Part shown: positions 10,168-18,479 of the stretch, piece by piece
How positions within the stretch are numbered: position 1 is the stretch's first letter
Layout: each line of letters starts with the position of its first letter
Source: Micavibrio sp964400125
Lineage (GTDB): Bacteria > Pseudomonadota > Alphaproteobacteria > Micavibrionales > Micavibrionaceae
Length of the DNA stretch: 64,000 nucleotides
Assembly: GCA_964400125.1 (NCBI GenBank)
Contig: CAYNSR010000002.1
Location: 124,001-188,000 of the forward strand
Direction of reading: 5' to 3'
Translations under genes and position numbers: made by a program
Notes under the pieces: model-generated
Seen by the model: the letters and a program-made list of their open reading frames with translations, nothing else
Told to the model about the DNA's origin: nothing
Database searches by the model: none

Positions 10168-10184
10168 TTAAGTATACTGGATAC
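10168..10184. repeat. Single decayed arm of the palindromic element
   Basis: TTAAGTATACTGGATAC matches the inner arm of the family (TTAAGTATACTGTATCC in copy 1) with small changes; no partner arm follows. The 290-nt gap between the nuclease and the HEPN-like gene otherwise holds AT-rich sequence with AATCTGACCCCTTTGATT near 10290, a motif type I associate with REP/RAYT elements. That association is only a resemblance. Confidence 0.55.
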
Positions 10185-10364
10185 GTTTTCTCGGAAGGAA
10201 ATTAAAATAGAACTCTCACATAAAAGAGATCGGTGGAAAGAGGCTGCATAGGCCTCTTTCTTTCAATGAATTGAATCTGCAATCAATTGAATCTGACCCC
10301 TTTGATTTAGATTTGACCCTATTGATTTGTTGGGTGATTTTCTGGGCGAGGTGGGTATAGGATT

Positions 10365-10871
10365 TTACATGATTAGATAGTTTCTCTTCTGGAGAGCGTT
10401 TAAACAATGCATCATTCCTATTAGATGACTAAATGCATCTGCTAATTTCTTACAAAATATTTTATTATCATTAATTGTAGTGGGTCCTAAAATAGATGTT
10501 ATCCAACTTTTCAAATCTACCTGATAGTCATCAAATTCTAGATGATGGGTAAGTTTATTTCTAATTCTATTAATTTCTTTCATTCGGGAAGTAACTAAAT
10601 CCATTATCAGGGCGCCTCTCAAGGCAATGAGTAAATTTAATTTCTTATCAAACATTAATCTTAATTGTTCCATATCGCCTTCATTTTTGAAGAAAAGTGC
10701 TAAGCCTTCATTTAATGTTTGCTCAAGCATCAAATGTCCTTTGAGAAGAATTAATTCAACCTCTTCGTATCTAAAATGCTTACCATAGGCCTCATTAAAT
10801 TCAGATTTCTTTTCTTTGAAATCTTGCTCAATATTATTTTTAATCAGGGCTATTTCCTTTTCAGATATCAC
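10365..10871 (-). CDS. HEPN-like protein, AT-rich, overlapping the lepA stop
   Basis: A 168-residue, mostly helical protein containing RNKLTHH (about residue 107), which fits the RNxxxH signature of HEPN domains. These are often RNases in toxin-antitoxin and defence systems or non-catalytic helical scaffolds. The base composition is far more AT-rich than the adjacent lepA, pointing to transfer. The start is GTG and shares bases with the lepA stop (GTGA overlap at 10868-10871), so it would be translationally coupled to lepA. No antitoxin partner (MNT-type nucleotidyltransferase) is seen next to it. The HEPN call rests on one motif and helical content. Confidence 0.7.
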   Translation of the reverse strand: MISEKEIALIKNNIEQDFKEKKSEFNEAYGKHFRYEEVELILLKGHLMLEQTLNEGLALFFKNEGDMEQLRLMFDKKLNLLIALRGALIMDLVTSRMKEINRIRNKLTHHLEFDDYQVDLKSWITSILGPTTINDNKIFCKKLADAFSHLIGMMHCLNALQKRNYLIM

Positions 10872-12676
10872 TTCTCATCCCCCATCCGCAGCGCCGCAAT
10901 AAACGCACTCTGCGGAATCTCCACGTTCCCGTATTGGCGCATTTTTGCTTTGCCTTTTTTCTGCTTGTCGAGCAGTTTGCGTTTCCGCGTGATGTCCCCG
11001 CCGTAGCATTTGGCGGTGACGTCTTTTCTGAGGGCGCCGAGGTCTTCGCGGGCGATGATTTTGCCGCCGATGGCGGCCTGGATCGCGATTTTGAACATTT
11101 GGCGGGGGATCAGGTCCTTCAGGCGTTCGCAGAGCTGGCGGCCACGGCGTTCGGCCTGGGAGCGGTGGACGATCATGGCGAGGGCGTCGACGGGTTCGGC
11201 GTTGACGAGGATATCCATCTTGATAAGGTCGCCGGGGCGGTATTCCGCGATGTGGTAGTCGAAGCTGGCATAGCCGCGGCTGATGGATTTCAGGCGGTCG
11301 TAGAAGTCAAACACCACTTCGTTTAAGGGCAGCATATAGACCAGCATGGCGCGGTTGCCCGCATAGGTCAGCTCCACCTGTTCCCCGCGCCGTTCCTGAC
11401 ACAGTTGCAGCAAGGCGCCGAGATATTCGTCGGGGGTGAGGATGGTGGCCTTGATCCACGGTTCGTAGATTTCCTGCACGCGCTGGACTTCGGGCATATC
11501 GACGGGATTGTATAATTCCATCTTGTCGCCGTTGGTCAGGTCGATTTTATAAACGACGGACGGGGCCGTCGGGATCAGGTCGAGGTCGAATTCACGTTCC
11601 AGCCGTTCCTGAATGATCTCCATATGCAACAGGCCGAGGAAGCCGCAGCGGAATCCCATGCCCAGTGCCTGCGAGCTTTCGGCTTCGTAATGCAGCGAGG
11701 CGTCGTTGAGTTTGAGCTTGGCGATGCTTTCGCGCAGTTTTTCAAAGTCTGACGCATCGGCAGGAAAGAGGGAGCAAAACACCATCGGCACGCTCGGCTT
11801 GAAACCGGGCAGGGCCGTGGCGCATTGATTGCGTTCGTCGGTGATGGTGTCGCCCACCTTTGTATCGGAGATATCCTTGATGGCCGCCGTGATAAAGCCC
11901 ATTTCGCCGGGGCCGAGTTCATCGAGGACGACTTTTTTCGGCGTGAACATCCCCACGCGGTCGATATCGCGTGTGGCGCCCGTGCCCATGAAGCGGATTT
12001 TCTGGCCCTTTTTCAAATAGCCGTCAAAGACGCGCACCAGAATGACCACGCCCAGATAGGAATCATACCAGCTATCGACCAGCAGCGCCTTGGTCGGCGC
12101 ATCCGCGTCACCTTCGGGCGGGGGCAGGTCGGTGACGATGGCCTCCAGCAGTTCCGGAATATTCAGCCCGGTTTTCCCCGACACGGCGACGGCGCGGGAG
12201 GTATCGAGGCCGATCACATCTTCGACTTCTTTCTTGGCCGCATCGACATCGGCGGCGGGCAGGTCGATCTTGTTGACCACCGTGATGATCTCATGGTGGT
12301 TGTCGAGGGCCTGATAGACATTGGCCAGAGTCTGCGCCTCGACCCCTTGCGTGGAATCGACGACGAGGAGCGAACCTTCGCAACTGGCCAGCGACCGCGA
12401 GACTTCGTAGGCGAAATCGACATGGCCGGGCGTGTCCATCAGGTTGAACTGGTATTCGATGCCGTCCTTCGCCTTGTACGCCAGACGCACGGTCTGGGCC
12501 TTGATGGTGATGCCGCGTTCGCGCTCGATATCCATGTTGTCGAGGACCTGTTCGGTCATCTCCCGCGCCTCCAGCCCGCCGCAGGACTGGATCAGGCGGT
12601 CGGCAAGGGTGGATTTGCCATGGTCGATATGGGCGATAATCGCAAAGTTGCGGATATGGGCGAGCGGTTTTTTCAT
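10868..12676 (-). CDS. lepA: Elongation factor 4 (LepA)
   Basis: A ribosome-binding GTPase that back-translocates or helps subunit assembly. The ATG at 12676 gives 602 residues, the normal family length (about 600); the longer frame to 12739 is not needed. G-motifs: AHIDHGKST (residues 15-23), DTPGHVDF and NKIDLP. The LepA-specific C-terminal domain is present, ending in the basic tail KRKLLDKQKKGKAKMRQYG. The stop TGA overlaps the start of the HEPN-like gene. Confidence 0.98.
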   Translation of the reverse strand: MKKPLAHIRNFAIIAHIDHGKSTLADRLIQSCGGLEAREMTEQVLDNMDIERERGITIKAQTVRLAYKAKDGIEYQFNLMDTPGHVDFAYEVSRSLASCEGSLLVVDSTQGVEAQTLANVYQALDNHHEIITVVNKIDLPAADVDAAKKEVEDVIGLDTSRAVAVSGKTGLNIPELLEAIVTDLPPPEGDADAPTKALLVDSWYDSYLGVVILVRVFDGYLKKGQKIRFMGTGATRDIDRVGMFTPKKVVLDELGPGEMGFITAAIKDISDTKVGDTITDERNQCATALPGFKPSVPMVFCSLFPADASDFEKLRESIAKLKLNDASLHYEAESSQALGMGFRCGFLGLLHMEIIQERLEREFDLDLIPTAPSVVYKIDLTNGDKMELYNPVDMPEVQRVQEIYEPWIKATILTPDEYLGALLQLCQERRGEQVELTYAGNRAMLVYMLPLNEVVFDFYDRLKSISRGYASFDYHIAEYRPGDLIKMDILVNAEPVDALAMIVHRSQAERRGRQLCERLKDLIPRQMFKIAIQAAIGGKIIAREDLGALRKDVTAKCYGGDITRKRKLLDKQKKGKAKMRQYGNVEIPQSAFIAALRMGDEK

Positions 12677-12780
12677 GATGCGCCGGACAGTACAGGGAAA
12701 AGGGGGGATTTTCAAGCACTTAACGGCTTGCGCCACCATGAAAATATGCTATTCAGAACAGATCATTAGCGGGGCCGGGG

Positions 12781-14253
12781 ATGCTGTTTAACAGCCTGAT
12801 TTTCATTTTTGCATTTCTGCCTGTGGTGCTGGCCGGGTTTTATGCCCTGTTGCGGTATTCCGGGGCGGGGGCGGCGTTTTTCTGGCTGGTGGCGGGGTCG
12901 CTGTTTTTCTATGGCTGGTGGAATCCGGTCTATTTGATCCTGCTGGTCGGGTTGATGCTGCTGAACTTTATCGCGGCGAAGGGGATCGTTGCCGCCGGGC
13001 CGGGGACGCGGGCCGCGCGGGTGTGGCTGACGGGGGGGATTGCCGCCGATCTGCTGGTGCTGGGGTATTTCAAATACACCGATTTTCTGATCGCGACGGT
13101 CAATAATGTGGCGGGGACGGAATTTGCGTTGCTGCATATTATCCTGCCGCTGGCGATTTCGTTTTTCACCTTCCAGAAAATTGCCTTTCTGGTCGATTGC
13201 TATCGCGGCCTTGTGCGCGAGGACAATCTGCTGCGCTTTATGCTGTTTGTCGGGTTTTTTCCGCAGTTGATTGCGGGGCCGATTGTGCATTATCAGGAGA
13301 TGATGCCGCAATTCCTGCGCCCCGGATTCAAGGGTGCGGACGCGGCGATGATGGCGATGGGCGTCAGCCTGTTCGCCATTGGGCTGTTCAAAAAGGCGGT
13401 GCTGGCGGATTCCGTCGCCATTCCGGCCAATGCGGTTTACGGCGCGGCGGAAGAGGCCGGAGCGGTGCTGGGGTTTCTCGACGCATGGGGCGGGGCGCTG
13501 GCCTATAGCTTCCAGATTTATTTCGATTTTTCCGGCTATAGCGACATGGCCATTGGGCTGGCGCTGATGTTCGGCGTGCGCCTGCCGGACAATTTCCTGT
13601 CGCCGTATCAGGCCACGGGGCTGATTGAGTTCTGGCGGCGCTGGCATATTACGCTGTCGCGATTTTTGCGGGATTATCTCTATGTGCCCTTGGGCGGCAA
13701 TCGTGTCGGGCGGGTGCGGCAATCATTTAACGTGATTGTGACGATGTTGCTCGGCGGGTTGTGGCACGGGGCGAGCTGGACGTTCGTTTTATGGGGGGTG
13801 ATGCACGGGGTGTTTATCGCCGTCAATCACGCTTTGCGTTTTTTCGCGGCACGATCCGGTCTGGCGGCGCTGCGCCTGCCGCCCGTGTTGCGCCGGGGAT
13901 GGAGAATTTTTTGCATCGGTATGACATTCGCGGTTGTAACGGTGTTGTGGGTGTTGTTCCGGGCCGAAACGCTGGACGGGGCGTGGGCGATGTTGCAGGG
14001 CATGGTCAATTTTGAATCGGGGATGGAGCGCAAATATATGGTCAGTGTAAAATACTGGGCCATTCTGGTCGTGGCCGGATGTGTCACGATGTTGCTGCCC
14101 AATTCCATGGTCTTGATGTTTGGCGACCGGAAAAGCTGGCTGCGCTGGCGGCCCAGTCTGGCATGGGGCGTTTTTATTGCCGGGATTTTCCTGCTCGGCG
14201 TTATGTTCATGCAATCCAATCTGGGCGAGGAGTTTATTTATTTTGATTTCTAG
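12781..14253 (+). CDS. MBOAT family O-acyltransferase (AlgI/DltB-like)
   Basis: A 490-residue polytopic membrane enzyme that moves acyl groups across the inner membrane for O-acetylation of a polysaccharide or cell-wall polymer. Family hallmarks: FYGWWNP near the N-terminus, FFPQLIAGPIVHYQEM (about 159-174), FWRRWHITLSRFLRDYLYVPLGG (284-306, with H289) and GGLWHGASW with the conserved His at 329. The closest named relative is alginate acetylase AlgI, but no alginate genes are here, so the acceptor is unknown. The next gene overlaps its stop and probably encodes the periplasmic partner. Confidence 0.93.
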   Translation: MLFNSLIFIFAFLPVVLAGFYALLRYSGAGAAFFWLVAGSLFFYGWWNPVYLILLVGLMLLNFIAAKGIVAAGPGTRAARVWLTGGIAADLLVLGYFKYTDFLIATVNNVAGTEFALLHIILPLAISFFTFQKIAFLVDCYRGLVREDNLLRFMLFVGFFPQLIAGPIVHYQEMMPQFLRPGFKGADAAMMAMGVSLFAIGLFKKAVLADSVAIPANAVYGAAEEAGAVLGFLDAWGGALAYSFQIYFDFSGYSDMAIGLALMFGVRLPDNFLSPYQATGLIEFWRRWHITLSRFLRDYLYVPLGGNRVGRVRQSFNVIVTMLLGGLWHGASWTFVLWGVMHGVFIAVNHALRFFAARSGLAALRLPPVLRRGWRIFCIGMTFAVVTVLWVLFRAETLDGAWAMLQGMVNFESGMERKYMVSVKYWAILVVAGCVTMLLPNSMVLMFGDRKSWLRWRPSLAWGVFIAGIFLLGVMFMQSNLGEEFIYFDF

Positions 14254-15244
14254 CGTCCGGAGCGTTTTCAAAGCATTGGACCCCCGCCATTACCTTGTTG
14301 TGGTGGTGTGCCTGACGATGTTGTTCGGGGCGGGGTTTGCGGGGCTGAATTATGTCAGCAACGATTTCGGCCTGTGGCGGCACCGTGAGGCGGCGCGGAT
14401 ATGGACGCTGGAAAAAACGTCGAAATATCTTCTGGCGCATCGTTATGTCCCGGAAAATTTCGACGCGATCATGATTGGGTCTTCCGTGTCGGCCAATCTG
14501 GATACGCGGCGGATCGAAGGTTTCCGGGTGTATAATCTGTCGATGTCGGGCGGCAACATCACGGAGACAGGCGCGGCGGCGCTGGCCTATCTTGCCGCAC
14601 CGGGGACAAAGAAGCTGCTGATCGTCAGTCTTTATCCGTATCTGACGAAAAACAGCGGCATGAAGAGTTTTCAGATCGATGAAAACGAAGTGGCCGGGTC
14701 GTTGTTTTCGATGATTCCGGTGATGGTCTGGATCAGCAAGATACAGCACTGGATCGGGGCGGGGATCGGGGATTTCGACGAAAGCGTGGCCGGGTGGACG
14801 AACTTTAATGCTTCCCGCGCCGTGCGGGATATGGGCAGGCTGGCCGCAGAACTCGAACAGGAATTGCGCGATGCTGAAGCGGGCGGCCCTGCGGTTCCCG
14901 CACGGCAGGATGAGGTGATCGACGCTGTGGCGCTGGAAGAACTGGAGGCCTTGCTGGACGCGGCGCGGCAAAAGGGTTTGCGTATCGTTGCCTATTACCA
15001 CCCCAGTTTCGCGCCGCGCCATGCGCTGGACATACGGGAGGGGCGTTGGGCCGTTTACAAGGCACAGATGGAAAGACTGTTTCAGCCCGGGGAAATTATT
15101 CTGGATATGAACGGTCCGGATTTTACCGCCTTGCGGGCTGATTTGGAGACCTATTACGACGGCGCGCATTTGAGCGAAAAGGGCACGGATGCCGTGCTGC
15201 GCGCGCTCAATCAGGCCATGAAATCCGCCAATCTGGCGGAGTAG
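14243..15244 (+). CDS. SGNH-like partner of the MBOAT acyltransferase
   Basis: A protein of about 333 residues with one N-terminal membrane helix (YLVVVVCLTMLFGAGFAGL) and a periplasmic domain. FDAIMIGSSVSANLD (GSS near residue 80) fits block I of SGNH hydrolases and YDGAHLSEKG near the C-terminus fits the Asp-x-x-His block. In AlgJ/AlgX/DltD-like systems such a protein completes transfer of the acyl group taken over by an MBOAT. The TTG at 14243 is preceded by GAGGAG and overlaps the MBOAT stop by 11 nt; the longer frame to 14120 is antiquated by that overlap. Translational coupling supports the partnership. Confidence 0.82.
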   Translation: MISSVRSVFKALDPRHYLVVVVCLTMLFGAGFAGLNYVSNDFGLWRHREAARIWTLEKTSKYLLAHRYVPENFDAIMIGSSVSANLDTRRIEGFRVYNLSMSGGNITETGAAALAYLAAPGTKKLLIVSLYPYLTKNSGMKSFQIDENEVAGSLFSMIPVMVWISKIQHWIGAGIGDFDESVAGWTNFNASRAVRDMGRLAAELEQELRDAEAGGPAVPARQDEVIDAVALEELEALLDAARQKGLRIVAYYHPSFAPRHALDIREGRWAVYKAQMERLFQPGEIILDMNGPDFTALRADLETYYDGAHLSEKGTDAVLRALNQAMKSANLAE

Positions 15245-15323
15245 GCTCCGCAAAAATTGCATCGGCGCGGGATTTCGCCTATGAATATCCCTTCAGCAAA
15301 AAAAATGAACAAAGGGCATCATA

Positions 15324-15962
15324 ATGGGATTTCTCAGTCAACTGACGCAATGGCTGTTTGCCAAAAAGAAGGACAAGGATGTGGTCGAGGAGAATCTTGC
15401 CGATCCGGTCTATATCCAGATGGTGCGGCGTGAGCTGCAGGTGGCGCGGGACCGGCAGGGCGGCGACGATTACGTCAGGGTCAGCGATTTTCTGGACGCT
15501 CTGGAAGGCGCGGTAGACGACAGAGGCTTCGGGAATATTCTGGGCGGCGGGGATTGCGTGCGGATTGGGGCGGCGCATCATGCCTTTGATCTTGTGGCGG
15601 TTGCTCACACGCCGTTTTTTTACAAGATTGCGCCGGGGGAAAAACCGTCTGCAAAGGGTTTTTTGATTCTGCCTGAGAACTGCTATGTGCAGACGCAGCT
15701 TCTGGCCGGACACGGGCTGCATTTTCTTGACGAGGTGCATGAGACGGCGCTGGCGAGCGTTTATGCGACGGCTTTGCGCGAGACGGCAGGAAAATCGACG
15801 GCGGATCTGAGAGGCGAACCTGGCATGGTGCCTGACGACGGGCGCGGAATGGGGCGGTTTTCACGGGGTACGGCTGTGCATAACGGCGCGGTCATCAGCG
15901 TACTTTATATGACGCCGCAAAAAAATGCACCGCAAGTGGCTGCACCCTCTGGGCCGTCATAG
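15324..15962 (+). CDS. Hypothetical protein, 212 aa
   Basis: A soluble protein beginning MGFLSQLTQWLFAKKKDKD with an amphipathic, Lys-rich N-terminus. No family is recognised. The middle contains FLDALEGAVDDRGFGNILGG and HHAFDLVAVAHTPFFYKI. Codon use and G+C are ordinary for this region. It follows the SGNH-like gene by 79 nt on the same strand, but nothing links the functions. Confidence 0.7.
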   Translation: MGFLSQLTQWLFAKKKDKDVVEENLADPVYIQMVRRELQVARDRQGGDDYVRVSDFLDALEGAVDDRGFGNILGGGDCVRIGAAHHAFDLVAVAHTPFFYKIAPGEKPSAKGFLILPENCYVQTQLLAGHGLHFLDEVHETALASVYATALRETAGKSTADLRGEPGMVPDDGRGMGRFSRGTAVHNGAVISVLYMTPQKNAPQVAAPSGPS

Positions 15963-16031
15963 CCCCTTGTAAAGACGGGTGTTCTGGGGCATGATCCGGG
16001 CCGTGTTTCACTTTTGCTCAGGCAGATTGTA

Positions 16032-16442
16032 ATGGACAAAAAACAGAAAATTCGTGTCGTCGTCATTTTCCCGACCCTGATTGTGGTGGTGATTTTGAGT
16101 GCGGTGGTTTATTTCGTGCTTCAGGCCGGAGCGGTTACGTCTGTCGAGCCTTCGGCTGCCGCGCATGAGGCCATGACGCATGTGACGACGGAGCATGCCG
16201 CAGATAACACGATGCCGGAGGTGCATGAAGCCATGGAAAATAATGAAGAAGAGGCTCTGTCCTGCGCGTTCGATTTTCTGATCGGGCTGGACGCGGGGGC
16301 GGCGGTGGAGCAGATCCTGCCGCTCGGGCGTCCTTACCGTGTGCTTGGCCCGGGTGATGCGGCGACGATGGATTTCGTCGAGGAGCGTATCAATTTGCAG
16401 ACCGACGATACCGGAATTGTCGTGGCGGTGACCTGCGGGTAG
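16032..16442 (+). CDS. Membrane-anchored I78-type peptidase inhibitor-like protein
   Basis: A 136-residue protein with one N-terminal membrane helix (VVVIFPTLIVVVILSAVVYFVL), a His/Ala/Glu-rich spacer and a C-terminal domain whose end, YRVLGPGDAATMDFVEERIN and then VTCG, closely follows the I78 inhibitor pattern (R-x-x-x-PGDAxTMD-x-x-x-x-R-x-N ... V-x-x-CG). I78 proteins are small Cys-containing inhibitors of serine peptidases; a membrane-tethered form would protect the envelope. The start ATG 16032 is taken over an upstream in-frame TTG-type start. It converges on a cluster of minus-strand genes through a shared terminator. Confidence 0.75.
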   Translation: MDKKQKIRVVVIFPTLIVVVILSAVVYFVLQAGAVTSVEPSAAAHEAMTHVTTEHAADNTMPEVHEAMENNEEEALSCAFDFLIGLDAGAAVEQILPLGRPYRVLGPGDAATMDFVEERINLQTDDTGIVVAVTCG

Positions 16443-16458
16443 GCATGTTCCGGATGAA

Positions 16459-16492
16459 TAAAAAAAGAGCTGCCGGGGGCAGCTCTTTTTTT
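16459..16492. terminator. Bidirectional rho-independent terminator
   Basis: AAAAAGAGCTGCC and GGCAGCTCTTTTT form a stem around a short GGG loop with A- and T-runs on both sides. It serves the I78-like gene on the plus strand and the small ORFs on the minus strand. Confidence 0.9.
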
Positions 16493-16679
16493 ATAGGGTG
16501 GGTCCAGATATGGCTTCGGGTTCGGTCGGGCGAAGGGCGGGTGTTGCCGTCGCTTCCTGAATGCACTGGATCAGGCCGTGACCGGCGGCATCCTGAACGA
16601 ACCAGTTTTCTTTCAAGTCGTCCATGCCGGGGACACCGAGAAAGGCACCTTTGCTTGTTTCCGTCAGGGTTTTTTCCAT
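16491..16679 (-). CDS. Very small hypothetical protein
   Basis: A 62-residue ORF (MEKTLTETSKGAFLGVPGMD...) directly downstream of a 117-aa gene. The ATG at 16679 lies 7 nt after GCGAGG. A GTG two codons upstream is an alternative. It ends in the terminator hairpin. The sequence has no membrane helix; the first 25 residues are charged and the middle reads ENWFVQDAAGHGLIQC with a single Cys. Position after a paralogue of the 17.6-kb gene, itself followed by a small ORF, suggests a repeated two-gene module. Confidence 0.55.
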   Translation of the reverse strand: MEKTLTETSKGAFLGVPGMDDLKENWFVQDAAGHGLIQCIQEATATPALRPTEPEAISGPTL

Positions 16680-16699
16680 GTTCACACCTCGCTCTTTTT

Positions 16700-17053
16700 T
16701 TACGTTCTGTGGATGATGACCGGGAAATATTGCCCGCTTTCCGTTTCGCCGGTTTTTTCGTCGATCAGGACCATCAGGACCTGAAAAGCGTTCTGGATGT
16801 ATTTGGCGAGATCGGGCGCGACCGGGATGCCGAAATTACGCACCGATCCGTCATTCATCACAAAATCGAGACGGTTCCGGTTCAGGTCGAATTCCAGCCA
16901 TGACATCGGCATGCGGAAGGGCTTGTTGTGAAAGATTACCACGCGTGCATGTTCGTTGACGGCCAGATTCAGTTTGAATTCGGGATCGTCGATTTCCGAT
17001 GCGAATATTTCCGGTGCGGCGTGTTCGACACATTGGTCGATCAGGGTCGTCAT
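16700..17053 (-). CDS. Hypothetical protein, paralogue of the 17.6-kb gene
   Basis: A 117-residue soluble protein. The core FKLNLAVNEHARVVIFHNKP followed by SWLEFD matches, in the same order, FEILINEKSRVWIFHDQP and AWVSFD in the gene at 17609-17956; the two are clearly homologous although diverged. The fold looks like a small beta sheet. GAGGAG lies 7 nt before the ATG. The 330-nt stretch upstream (17054-17384) contains a terminator for the preceding unit, a single repeat arm ACCACTAAGGGCACTAAGAG near 17210 and no other gene. Function unknown. Confidence 0.75.
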   Translation of the reverse strand: MTTLIDQCVEHAAPEIFASEIDDPEFKLNLAVNEHARVVIFHNKPFRMPMSWLEFDLNRNRLDFVMNDGSVRNFGIPVAPDLAKYIQNAFQVLMVLIDEKTGETESGQYFPVIIHRT

Positions 17054-17327
17054 TTTTTATGCTCCTCGTTTATCGTTACGCCCATTGAACATGAGAATGT
17101 TTAAGGTCCAGTTAAATTTGCATAACAAAAGCGATGGGCGAGGGGCTTTTTTAAACTGCGCCATTCCCGTTGTTGATATAAAAGCCGGAAATATTTATTG
17201 AACCACTAAGGGCACTAAGAGGCCGTTTTAAAACGCATCAATTGCATCGTCATTGCCTGAATTTTCTGCAAGGAAAAATTCGGGGAATGACGGTAGAGGG
17301 ATTTTCAAAACGGACACCGAGAATAAA

Positions 17328-17358
17328 AAAAAGACCGACGCTTTATGCCGGTCTTTGA
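17328..17358 (-). terminator. Rho-independent terminator
   Basis: AAAGACCG and CGGTCTTT pair around ACGCTTTATGC on the given strand, with a run of As on the left that reads as T-run on the minus strand. It ends the transcript carrying the 17.4- to 18.4-kb genes. Confidence 0.8.
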
Positions 17359-17384
17359 GTTGCTAAAGGAGAAACCGTATTGTG

Positions 17385-17588
17385 TCAGGCATGAAAGCCG
17401 GGATCGTTCCGTGGGCCTGTCTGGGTCACGGCTGTTTCGACGACATTCAAGCCGAGCGCGGCTGCAAAAGATGCGTTTCCGGCAACGTGAGTCAGATTTC
17501 CTTGCGGCATAAAATTCATCGGATTTTCTCCCTGTCCGTATGTTTCGTTTGCGACGCTGTCGTATTCAGGTTTTATGTTGTCTACCAT
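17385..17588 (-). CDS. Very small hypothetical protein
   Basis: A 67-residue ORF starting MVDNIKPEYDSVANETYG. AAAGGAAAAAAA just before the ATG is a good ribosome site. There is no membrane helix; the C-terminal half is Ala/Asn/Thr-rich (AGNASFAAALGLNVV). It follows the 115-aa gene by 20 nt, mirroring the arrangement of the 16.5- and 16.7-kb pair, though the two small ORFs themselves share no obvious similarity. Function unknown. Confidence 0.6.
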   Translation of the reverse strand: MVDNIKPEYDSVANETYGQGENPMNFMPQGNLTHVAGNASFAAALGLNVVETAVTQTGPRNDPGFHA

Positions 17589-17608
17589 TTTTTTTCCTTT
17601 ACGATCTT

Positions 17609-17956
17609 CTATGGCCGTTTGATCTGGATAGGGGCTTTTTGAAATCCTGTGACCTTTTCACCATCGGTAAGATAGAGATAGGCCATATCGGCGGTGCGCA
17701 GACGCGCATGCAGCGAGGCTGGCGTATCGGCGTACAGGATACCCTTACTCATGTCATGCGGCATCAATTCGATCATCCCGGATACGGGATCGAACGACAC
17801 CCAGGCAAGACGATAGGGCAGGGGCTGGTCATGGAAAATCCACACGCGGGATTTTTCGTTGATCAGGATTTCGAATTTCATGACATCGCCAAGCGGGGTG
17901 CGCAGTTGGCGAACAGATGGCGCGATTCCGGTCGTGGTTGCTGTTGTCAAAGACAC
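17609..17956 (-). CDS. Hypothetical protein, paralogue of the 16.7-kb gene
   Basis: A 115-residue protein homologous to the 117-aa product at 16700-17053: shared pattern F-x-x-x-x-NE-x-x-RV-x-IFH-x-x-P, then W-x-x-FD. The start is GTG, just downstream of AAGGAT. The N-terminal 25 residues are Thr-rich and not shared. It belongs to the minus-strand run of unknown genes. No enzymatic motif can be seen. Confidence 0.72.
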   Translation of the reverse strand: MSLTTATTTGIAPSVRQLRTPLGDVMKFEILINEKSRVWIFHDQPLPYRLAWVSFDPVSGMIELMPHDMSKGILYADTPASLHARLRTADMAYLYLTDGEKVTGFQKAPIQIKRP

Positions 17957-18027
17957 TATCCTTTTTCCTTTTCCACTGACCTGTTTTATATTCCCTCTAC
18001 TATGCAGGGGAAAGTTTAAAAAAACGT

Positions 18028-18456
18028 TTATTGCGGCGCCGTTGGTGCCGGGGCCGGTGCCGGGGTGGGTTCAGTTGTCGGCCCCTCTTCGTCAAGTAAA
18101 TCTTTCATCGCGCCATGGACGAACATGCCGACAGCCAGAGCGGCAGCCATGCCGCCGATTCTTCCCAAGAATCCGTTTCCGGTGCCCATACTGACGGCGG
18201 CGTAAGCCAGTATGCTGGCGGCGGCGGTGACGCCGTAGCGTACCAGCGCGGGATTTTCCTTTCCGATATCCCTGAGGCCGGAGAGTATGTCTTGAAACGG
18301 GCCGGGGGCGGCGTTGTTGAACAGGTTTCCGAGTTTTTCCTTCGTCCAGTCCGCCACGCGGTCCGCCGCGACATCCGTACTTCTCCCGTTGGTCAGGGCA
18401 TGCGCCCCCGTGCTGCCCGCAGCCGCGCCGAAAATGAGGGGAAGAAAAAATCCCAT
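18028..18456 (-). CDS. Membrane protein with C-terminal double helix and Pro-Ala tail
   Basis: A 142-residue protein. The N-terminus MGFFLPLIFGAAAGSTGAHA is hydrophobic (signal or membrane anchor). A charged helical part follows (DRVADWTKEKLGNLF), then NPALVRYGVTAAASILAYAA and IGGMAAALAVGMFVHGAM, two hydrophobic helices separated by a Gly-rich loop, and a Pro/Ala-rich tail (PTPAPAPAPTAPQ). The same order, Asn-Pro/Gly then two hydrophobic helices then a Pro-rich end, occurs in the products at 18480-20226 and 20559-21518. Function unknown. Confidence 0.72.
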   Translation of the reverse strand: MGFFLPLIFGAAAGSTGAHALTNGRSTDVAADRVADWTKEKLGNLFNNAAPGPFQDILSGLRDIGKENPALVRYGVTAAASILAYAAVSMGTGNGFLGRIGGMAAALAVGMFVHGAMKDLLDEEGPTTEPTPAPAPAPTAPQ

Positions 18457-18479
18457 GCTGATACCCTTTCTTTTTTGCC

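Noticed and set aside
10216..10407. A 63-aa minus-strand ORF after the HEPN-like gene
   Set aside because: It overlaps that gene out of frame, runs into repeat-like sequence and has no ribosome site of note.
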